In this document: one piece after another, positions 56,842 through 64,000 of the stretch | How positions within the stretch are numbered: the stretch's first letter is position 1 | How the letters are laid out: each line of letters starts with the position of its first letter | From: Cucumis sativus | Lineage: Eukaryota > Streptophyta > Magnoliopsida > Cucurbitales > Cucurbitaceae | NCBI RefSeq assembly: GCF_000004075.3 | Contig: NC_026655.2 | Span: forward strand, 12,125,000-12,188,999 | Length of the DNA stretch: 64,000 nt | Direction of reading: 5' to 3' | Translations under genes and position numbers: made by a program | The notes under the pieces: generated by a model | Databases searched by the model: none | Seen by the model: only the letters and a program-made list of their open reading frames with translations | Told to the model about the DNA's origin: nothing

Positions 56842-57105
56842 TACTTCGATGGTTTTTTCAGCGAAACTAACAATTACATTAGTTTTAGTGTGTCTGAAAT
56901 TGTAGTTGATGAACATATGTCATATACTGAATTGTCCAATGTTCTTAAATCAAAGTTAGGTAGTTTTTTTTATCCGAACAACTTTGATATATACCTTTGC
57001 TTAGGTCCTATAGAATGTCTTAAGAAAGATATGGCAATAAAGAATGACAACGATGTTAAATATCAGTTTTCATTCCGAACATACACAATGAACCTAATGA
57101 CATAA
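56842..57105 (+). pseudogene. Possible MULE transposase N-terminal fragment
   Basis: An open stretch reads VYFDGFFSETNNYISFSVSE followed by IVVDEHMSYTELSNVLKSKL and DIYLCLGPIECLKKDMAIKN, with a stop at 57105. The pattern of a short beta-hairpin with a Y-x-G start, then a helix, resembles the PB1-like N-terminus of plant Mutator transposases (compare MLVRYGGTWDERRR at 27512). No downstream transposase domain is present. Weak assignment. Confidence 0.35.
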
Positions 57106-58376
57106 AAACATAATTTCATTTGCAGAGTATTCATTTTTATAACATAGATTCTCAATAAACACTAGAATATGTCACAAACAGAATTACATTTTCGATATTG
57201 GTACACGAATCGAACATCTAAAATATACCTCTTTCAATCCTTCAGTTTCAAAATATCAAAATGTCACGGCCATCGGAAGTCATTTTATTCATGCCCGAAA
57301 TCTCAAAAACCCTAGAATCTACTGCTTCCAATCCTCCAGTTTCGTTTTTGTTCATATTTAATCGAATATCTTCAATATACTTAAATTACACAATGTACTA
57401 ACCTAAAAAAATTTCACAGTTTCTGTCAAAAAACTAAACAAGTTGTCGTCCGTCTAGTTTCTTCTTCTTCAATGGCGAAAGCTCTCCAATTTCTCCAATT
57501 CGTATTTGTCTTCCGCGCGTATAATGGAGGTAATTTTTGTATATGGAAAGTAATAAGACCTTTCCTCTACTATCCAAAACGGTCTTACCCATGTTTGACT
57601 ATTCTTTTACTTTTCTTTTTATTTATAAATTAATAAAATAATATACAAGTAGAAAAAATGGAATTCGGGTCTTACATTTGTGAAATATATTGGTTCACTT
57701 AAGGCTTTTGTGAAATTTTTGAGTAATTTGGATCTTTAATGTAATATCATATATCAATTTAGGCTATATAAGTTAAAGATCTTAAAATTTAATATTGTAC
57801 GAATTTTGGTAGGATCCAAATGCTATATTTATTACATAGGTTTATCATATAAGATTAGTGAAGATGTGCACAAATGGTTTCCAAGACTACAAATATAAAA
57901 TAAAAAGAAAGTAATAGTTAAAAGTGGGCACAATTTGGAGGTTTAGAGATACAAATTGATTTTTTTCAACATTTACAAAACTCGGTTTGGTAGACTATGC
58001 TACATTTATTTATTTATTTAGTTTTTGGAAATTTCTAAAGAGTAATTGTTATAAATAGCAAAACAAATAAAATTTATTTATTTATATATATAGGAAAAAA
58101 ACTCAAATGAACTAAATTTAATAGATTTTATATATTTCGTAAAGAGTTTCACTCTTTTTCTATGTTGAAAAAGACAATTTTAGGTGAAAATTCAAGTGTG
58201 TATTTTGTGAAGGTTATAATTTCTTAATCAATTTCTTTTTTTTTTTAAGAAAATTAAAATATGCTACTAATGTTATTTTTTTCTCGTGTCTTTTGTTTGC
58301 ATTAAAAAAAAAAACTATTATTATTATGGGAAAGGTTTTTGTTGATATCTTCAATATTTTTCTACATTTCCATCCA
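57106..58376. other. AT-rich spacer before the right-hand element
   Basis: No gene supported. ATGGCGAAAGCTCTCCAATT at 57472 begins a 20-codon frame ending near a donor-like GGAG|GTAATT, but no continuation was found. Confidence 0.4.
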
Positions 58377-58519
58377 TGACTGTTCACACGAGATTTTCGG
58401 AGAAATTTAATTCGTGGATTTGAACTTGAGTGTTGATGTTGTATTTTTGTTGATTTGATGCGATGTGGTTCTATCTCTACAATTTGATCCTCCGATTCTC
58501 TCTCGACTGAATGCCTACG

Positions 58520-58955
58520 CTTGATTTGGAGGAAGTGGAGCACATGATGTTCTTCAAGTTGGTTGAATGCTTACACTTGATTTGAGAAAGCGGAGCACGT
58601 GATGTTCTTGAAGTTTGTTGAACGTCTACGCTTGATTTGGAGAAGCGGAGCACGTGATGTTCTTCAAGTTGGTTGAATGCTTACGCTTGATTTGAGGAAG
58701 CGGAGCACGTGATGTTCTTAAAGTTTGTTGAACGTCTACGCTTGATTTGGAGAAGCGGAGCACGTGATGTTCTTCAAGTTGGTTGAATGCTTACGCTTGA
58801 TTTGAGGAAGCGGAGCACGTGATGTTCTTGAAGTTTGTTGAACGTCTACGCTTGATTTGGAGAAGCAGAGCACGTGATGTTCTTCAAGTTGGTTGAATGC
58901 TTACGCTTGATTTGAGGAAGCGAAACACGTGATGTTCTTGAAGTTTGGAGTCTTG
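58520..58955. repeat. ~56-bp minisatellite in the LTR, eight units
   Basis: GGAGCACGTGATGTTCTT followed by CAAGTTGGTTGAATGC or GAAGTTTGTTGAACGTC, then ACGCTTGATTTG, occurs eight times, alternating two subtypes. This gives a 110-bp higher-order unit. The first element has one such unit (about 16830-16885), so the expansion happened in this lineage. Each unit has a CACGTG E-box/G-box core. Confidence 0.88.
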
Positions 58956-60212
58956 GAATAAAGTTTGTATCTTTTAAAAAAAAAAACTTCAATTTTCGAT
59001 GATTGTCGACTTCAGGAGTTAGGGAGTCTTCTAGCTCTTGGGAGAATTCTCTCTAGATCTTCTGGAGTCAAAAATTTCCAACCCTGCAAATGAGGAGAAT
59101 TCCTCTATTTATAGAGTTCACTTGTGGACTTTATGGCTTAAACCTGGTTGGTCCATGGACCAGACCCATGGGCTCAACCATATGGATTTAGAGTATATTT
59201 AGTATTTGGGCTCAATTAAGCTTATTTTTGGGCTTAATTGAACTTAGTCCAAGTAAATAATATTTAATTCAACCAAAATGATTATCTTAATCCAACGATT
59301 AAGATGAAAACATGTCGCATTATTAGAATGATCAATTTATGTTTTTCAATTCTTTAATTTGGGGCACATGTCAATTTTAATTAGTTCCAAATTTAATTAT
59401 TTGTACTTTTCATCATTAACTTAATAAATGATGTGACAATTTGTGATTGGTCTCAAAATTTCTTATTCAACAAATGCACGTATATGGGTGAATGAATCTC
59501 GGAAAAGATAAATTTGAAGTCAAAGTACGAGTATTTTTTTTTTTTTTTGTTCAATTCAACATATCAAATTACTCAAACTATAAATTTAGTACATGAGTTT
59601 GATTTAAATTTAAAATAAGGGTTGGAATATGGCCAAACCTTAAAAAGTTCAAAGTTTTATCTGCAATTTAATTTTATTTGAGGATAAAAAATTTTAATAT
59701 GATGATTTTTTTTAAGTAAAATTTGGAATATAACCAAAATTTTAATTTTGAAATAAGAATAAGGTTTCTACCGTACCTTAATTTATCTTGGGGATGCATA
59801 AGAATTTGGAATGACCAATTTTAATTTGAGATAAAAAATCAGGTCTTCAATCTTGAGGTAAAGTTGGATTTATGGCTCCGATTTAAATTCATGATAAAAA
59901 GGAGGTCATATATGCAAGTTAATTTAACTTGAATTTTGAACCCAAATTTTAATTTTTAAGATTGAGAATATTTATTTATATCTTTTTTTAAATTGTTGAA
60001 ATTTTTAAATATTTTAAATATCTCAATAAAAATTAAACTTGAGATTTATCCCAAAAAATGAAATAATTTAAAATAAAATAAGATAATTGGATTATATATA
60101 TATATATATATATATTTTAAAAATCATTCCTATTCCTTTTAGGAATTGAATTTGTTTTAAAAAAATGATTAAATATCATTCTTAATCCTTTTAGGAATTG
60201 GATTTGTTGGCC

Positions 60213-60270
60213 TTATAAATAGACCCATAGCTTTCTCACTTATTCTTTATCCAACAGCAGAAAGGTATAG
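60213..60270 (+). promoter_or_regulatory. Antisense TATA box and donor, second element
   Basis: TTATAAATA at 60213-60221 and CAGCAGAAAG|GTATAG (exon end 60264) repeat the arrangement of the first element at 15536-15464. A long T-rich tract then leads to the acceptor TTTGCAG|GAATGAC at 60348/60349. Conservation in two diverged copies supports a real antisense transcription unit. Confidence 0.5.
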
Positions 60271-60344
60271 AAAACTTTTATTCTCCCTTTCTCTTTTTTC
60301 TCTTTTTTTTTTTTGTTTATTGTTTTTTTTTTTTTTTTTTGTTT

Positions 60345-60905
60345 GCAGGAATGACTTTGTTGAGCTTCTTCTAAGGACGATCGGGCTTTTGCCATTAGAT
60401 CTACTGCCCTAGTAGGAGAGATCGGACTCTATCATCGTCGGGCTTCAACTTCATTTGTAGGAACGACTTTGTCGAGCTTCTTCTAGGGACGATCGAGCTT
60501 TTGCCGTCAGATCTATCGCCCTAGTAGGAGAGATCGGACTCTGTCATCGTCAGGCTTCAATCTTCATTTGCAGGAATGACTTTGTCGAGCTTCTTCTAGG
60601 GACGATCGGGCTTTTGCCGTCAGATCTACCGCCCTAGTAGGAGAGATCGAACTCTGTCATCGTCGGGCTTCAATCTTCATTTGTAGAAATGACTTTGTCG
60701 AGCTTCTTCTAGAGACGATCGGGCTTTTGCTGTCAGATTTATCGCTCTAGTAGGAGAGATCGTACTCTGTCATCGTCAGGCTTCAATCTCCGTTTGCATA
60801 AATGACTTTGTCGAGCTTCTTTTAGGGACGATCGGGCGTTTGCCGTCAGATCTACCGCCTTAGTAGGAGAGATCGAACTCTATCATCGTCGGGCTTCAAT
60901 TTTCG
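60345..60905. repeat. 113-bp tandem array, five units, second element
   Basis: GTAGGAGAGATCGRACTCT recurs at about 60413, 60530, 60645, 60755 and 60866. Each unit starts with an acceptor-like TTTGCAG/TTTGTAG (TTTGCAT in one) and, except one with ACG, an ATG-initiated 7-codon ORF, for example 60351-60374. Same array as 14437-15336 in reverse. Confidence 0.85.
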
Positions 60906-61325
60906 TCGTCAGCAATTGATCTTCTTCGTTTTCTTTTCTTCTTCTTCTTCTTCTTTCTTTTGTTTTTCTTCTTCTTATTCTTCTTTCTTTTTGGTTTTCT
61001 TCTTCTTCTTTCTTCTTCTTTCTTTCCTCCTTTTTCTTCTTTCTTCTTCTTTCTTCTTCTTTCTCCTTCTTCTTTCTTCTTCTTTCTCCTTCTTGTTTCT
61101 TTCTTCTTCTTTCTCCTTCTTGTTTCTTTCTCCTTCTTTCTTTCTTCTTTCTTTCTTTCTCCTTCTTGTTTCTTTCTTTCTCCTTCTTGTTTCTTTCTTT
61201 CTCCTTCTTGTTTCTTTCTTTCTTGTTTCTTTCTTTCTCCTTCTTGTTTCTTTCTTCTTCTTTCCCCTTCTTCTTTCTCCTTCTTCTTTCTTTCTTCTTC
61301 TTTTTTTCTTTCTTCTTTCTTGGTT
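60906..61325. repeat. Polypyrimidine CTT/TTTC microsatellite
   Basis: About 400 bp of nearly pure C/T on the + strand (A/G on the minus strand), built from CTT, TTTC and CTTGTTTC steps. Relative to the element it occupies the place of the purine tract at 14320-14436. All open frames across it (Ser/Phe/Leu-rich + strand, Lys/Arg/Glu-rich minus strand) are products of the repeat. Confidence 0.9.
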
Positions 61326-62250
61326 GTGGTACAATGGAGAAGATGGAGATGAATAATCTATCTTACGGCACCTTAGAGTTGATGAAGATGAATCCCATCG
61401 GTCGGGTTGCAACACCTGTTAGAGGATAAAGATGAATACTCTCAGCTACGACATATAGGAGAAGATGAAGATGAATCCTCTCGGCTATGACATATGGGAG
61501 GAGATGAAGATGAATCCTCTTCAGTTGCAGCACTTGGGAGAAGATGAAGATGAATCCTCTCAGCTATGACATATGGGAGAAGATGAAGATGAGTCCTCTT
61601 CGATTGCAGCACCTGGGAGAAGATGAAGATGAATCCTTTTCGATTACAACACTTGGGAGAAGATGAAGATGAATCTTCTCAGCTATGACATATGAGAGAA
61701 GATGAAGATGAATCCTCTTTGGTTGCGACACCTGAAAGAAGATGAAGGTGAATCTTCTCGGCTGTAATTCTTAGGAAAAGATGACGATGAATCTTCTTGA
61801 TTGCGATTCCTAGGAGAAGATGAAGATGAATCCTCTCGGTTGCAACACATGGGGGAAGACAAAGATGAATCCTCACTTATGACACCTTAGAGCATATGAA
61901 AATGAATCATCTTTGGTTGCAGCACTTGGGAGAAGATGAAGATGGATCCTCTTCGGTTGCAACACCTAAGAGAAGATGAAGATGAATCTTCTCAGTTGCG
62001 ATTCCTATGAGAAGATGAAGATGAATCCTCTCGGTTGCAACACATGGGGAAGACAAAGATGAATCCTCTCACTTGCGACACTTTATGGCAGATGAAGATG
62101 AATCCTTTTCGGTTGCAACACTTGGGAGAAGATGAAGATGAATCCTTTTCGGTTGCAACACCTGGGAAAAGATGAAAATGAATCTTCTCGGTTGCGACTC
62201 CTAAGAGAAGATGAAGATGAATCCTCTCGGTTGCAACATATTGAAGATGA
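61326..62250 (+). repeat. Degenerate ~60-bp GATGAAGATGAATCCT array in the PMD position
   Basis: Around fifteen units with core GAGAAGATGAAGATGAATCC, followed by TCTCGGTTGCAACACCTGGG or variants. On the + strand (antisense to pol) some units stay in frame and give acidic repeats such as GKDENESSRLRLLREDEDES, but stops and shifts interrupt it. It occupies the slot where the first element carries the PMD gene. I do not recognise it as any family. Confidence 0.75.
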
Positions 62251-62700
62251 AGTAGAGGCTAAAGCTTTAGCATTGTATGCATCTTCTTGGAGAGGCAGAA
62301 GCGATGCTACATTGTCGTTTTCATCTTGGAGAGGCGAAGGCAGAGCTGCACGATCTTCGTCCTCTTGAAGTTGCACGATCGTCGTCCTCTCAAAGTTGCA
62401 CAATCGTCGTCCTCTCAAGGTTGCACGATCGTCGTCCTATCGAAGTTGTATCATCGTTATCCTTTCGAAGAGCTGGAGCTGCAGCATCGATGAAGCCTTC
62501 AAACTTGAATATAAGGAATCATCAATGAAACCTTTATGCTTGAATATGAGGGATCATTAATGACGCCTTTGAGCTTGATTTTGAGCTTGAATTTCTTCAA
62601 TTTATTGCATCTCATTGTTACTAGAGATGAACATCTTGAATTTAGGGATTTTCCCCCAATTTGTTATGATTCCTTAGTAGAGATGAACATCCTTTGAAGA
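62251..62700. other. Tail of the antisense slot
   Basis: Continues on the + strand with a second repeat type (GTTGCACGATCGTCGTCCTC, about five copies, 62346-62470) and AT-rich sequence with GAGATGAACATC repeats. Open frames at 62132-62528 are repeat-driven. No recognisable gene. Confidence 0.5.
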
Positions 62701-62945
62701 AAAGAATTGAGTTATGACGTAGTTCAAGGTTTTTTTTTTTATAATGGTGGACTGAACTTAAAGTTTCCTTTAAGTTGCCTACGTACCCTTTATAATGTAG
62801 GGATCAAATCATAACGTAGTTCAATTTTTTTTTTATTTTTTTATTGTTTTTGTTGGACTAGGCTTAAGGTTTTCCTTAAGCTGCCTACATACCCTTTATA
62901 ATATAGGGATCAAGTCATAACGTAGTTCAATTTTTTTTTTTTTTT
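62701..62945. repeat. Hairpin-bearing repeat, three units, second element
   Basis: Three copies of the unit seen at 7395-7572 and 10787-11142, marked by ATAACGTAGTTCAA, CCTTTATAATRTAGGGATCA and GCTTAAGGTTTTCCTTAAGC (the last in one unit, a perfect 7-bp stem). It again lies just past the end of pol-strand coding, between the two converging transcription units. Confidence 0.75.
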
Positions 62946-62988
62946 TTGTCATGTAGTTTAGACTCTTGCGATAAGGAGCTTCGCATAT

Positions 62989-63999
62989 TTAGCTACTCAT
63001 ATTTCCATCAAGGATTTGTTCACCTTCTTTGTTTGTAGAATTGGTGAATATAATAACTCTTGGCTTCACTGTCAAGGAACCTTCTGTATTTATGTCAATA
63101 GACAACCTCCTCTTCATGCGTGATGGGACACGACTGTGAATCTTCTCGTTATTGTTTTCTTCATGAAGTGATTTTACCTTCAAAGTTTTCATCTCTTTTT
63201 TATGTTGATCACTTGTCATCTTTAGTCGATCAAAAACAGATGTTGAAGGTTGATTTTTCTTCGATGTGGAGATACTTAGCCTTTTGAAAGCTGAAGTTCG
63301 AGTGGAAGTAGACTTTGGACATTGATTTTCTTCTTCTTTCGTGGCCATACTCAATCTTTGAAATACTGAAGATTGAGTAGTTGAAGGCTTGATACGATCA
63401 AAGATAGAAGTCCTTTGCTTAATTTCTTTTGAATTGTCAGTTTCTTCAAAAGATGCATAATTGTTGTCGACTTCTTCTATGCTGACAACATGACATGTAG
63501 TGACTTCTAATACTTCTTTTGGATGATTATCATGGAAACTTCTTGGGAGATATTCTATTAAAGTTATCGACCGCCGAGGTCGGAAGAAGTCCTCGTCTTT
63601 TCCTTTGATAGGCTTAGGCTTCCACATCTTCTTGTTTCTTTTCTCCTTTTTATGAGAGATGCTTCCTTTTCCATGCTTCTGATGGAAGTGCGACTTCATT
63701 TGAATAAAATTTGGTTGTCTCCCTCTTTTACGAGTGACGACTATCCATCCTTCGCAATCATCTTCAACAGACTTTTCTTTGTTTTGAGAGTTTGTCGTCG
63801 CGATCTTTTGTTGGAATCAAACAAGTATAGGTTCGAGAGTCCCAAACTGAATCAAGTTTTTCCATTGATCATAAGGCAGCGTTGATGGCAGAGCACTTGA
63901 AGTCGTCTCAACTGCAATATGATTTGTCTGAGCTACTTCATCCATATCTAACTCGATTTTCTTTTCATGAGCCAACTTTAGAATAAGCTCCTTCAACAC
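62989..63999 (-). pseudogene. Ty3/gypsy polyprotein fragment (between gag and protease), runs off window
   Basis: Two minus-strand frames, 63999-63817 and 63699-62989, belong to one polyprotein. Features include PYDQWKNLIQFGTLEPI, RPRRSITLIEYLPRSF, HVVSIEEVDNN, and three repeats of a (T/S)SxFxRL type motif (SVFQRLSMATK, SAFKRLSIST, SVFDRLKMTSD). This linker is characteristic of cucurbit Ty3/gypsy polyproteins upstream of protease and reverse transcriptase. The frame ends at a stop at 62989-62991 with no protease or reverse transcriptase after it, so pol is deleted here. A frameshift separates the two frames near 63700-63816. The upstream gag lies beyond 64000. Confidence 0.8.
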
Positions 64000-64000
64000 G

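Larger units (their letters stand above)
58377..60344 (-). mobile_element. 3' LTR of the second antisense-gene Ty3/gypsy element
   Basis: Reverse copy of 15460-17012. Its outer end is TGACTGTTCACACGAG at 58377, equal to the complement of the CA end at 17012. Internal blocks match throughout, including the minus-strand TATA (59105-59114), the TAATCCAACGATTAA region and the U3 AT-rich blocks. The first pentamer outside is ATCCA (58372-58376); the partner lies beyond the window. As with the first copy, the inner LTR boundary is not certain. Confidence 0.78.

Noticed and set aside
60906..61429. Long Ser/Phe/Leu-rich (+) and Lys/Arg/Glu-rich (-) open frames
   Set aside because: They are produced by a CTT/TTTC microsatellite. 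All frames lack stops because the repeat has none, and no domain is present.

Overview
The window is plant nuclear DNA and most likely comes from a cucurbit, with a melon or cucumber type Cucumis as best guess. The evidence is spliced genes, AT-rich spacers, nested LTR retrotransposons, CACTA and Mutator-like DNA transposons, tRNA-derived SINE relics, and transposon protein families of the kind I associate with Cucumis. No database search was possible. Only two host loci are clear: a NINJA-family jasmonate co-repressor adaptor gene (about 35.9-42.8 kb, + strand) and a tandem pair of ATL-type RING-H2 ubiquitin ligase genes (44.3-45.5 kb and 46.7-47.9 kb, + strand). Nearly everything else is mobile DNA.

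Layout. 0-5.4 kb: the right end of a CACTA-type element, a SINE relic, and a complete solo LTR with a 5-bp target duplication (1987-4416). 5.4-17.0 kb: a Ty3/gypsy-type element of unusual plan. Its pol (RNase H and integrase) runs toward a 3' LTR, and between pol and that LTR lies an oppositely oriented, spliced gene for a plant mobile domain (PMD) protein. Much of this element is duplicated head to head as a palindrome of about 7.7 kb with no spacer (5409-13142, centre 9190/9191). 18.7-28.0 kb: a LINE scrap, a 150-bp minisatellite, a DUF1985 plus Ulp1 protease gene, and a converging MULE transposase, which is the layout of ULP-carrying Mutator-like elements. 28.0-34.4 kb: the end of a second CACTA element, a LINE scrap, a decayed CACTA transposase pair containing a perfect 146-bp inverted repeat, and a Ty1/copia integrase relic.

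35.9-42.8 kb: the NINJA gene, whose single coding-region intron contains a SINE and an internally deleted Ty3/gypsy chromovirus (38681-41959, TSD GAAGC). The coding sequence also carries a one-base loss near 36960. 44.3-48 kb: the ATL pair, with the second copy broken by two one-base losses in homopolymers. 49.1-55.5 kb: a decayed Ty1/copia element whose 5' LTR is itself interrupted by another solo LTR (49474-51775). 58.4-64 kb: a second member of the antisense-gene Ty3/gypsy family in opposite orientation, running off the window. It has lost most of pol and carries a repeat array where the first copy has PMD.

The most unusual biology is the Ty3/gypsy family with an antisense transcription unit. 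Both copies keep an opposite-strand TATA box, a candidate 5' splice site, a pyrimidine-tract acceptor and a tandem array whose units each contain the same tiny upstream ORF. Sense and antisense genes converge on a short hairpin-bearing repeat. The PMD gene in the 9-17 kb copy is open except for one 2-bp deletion.
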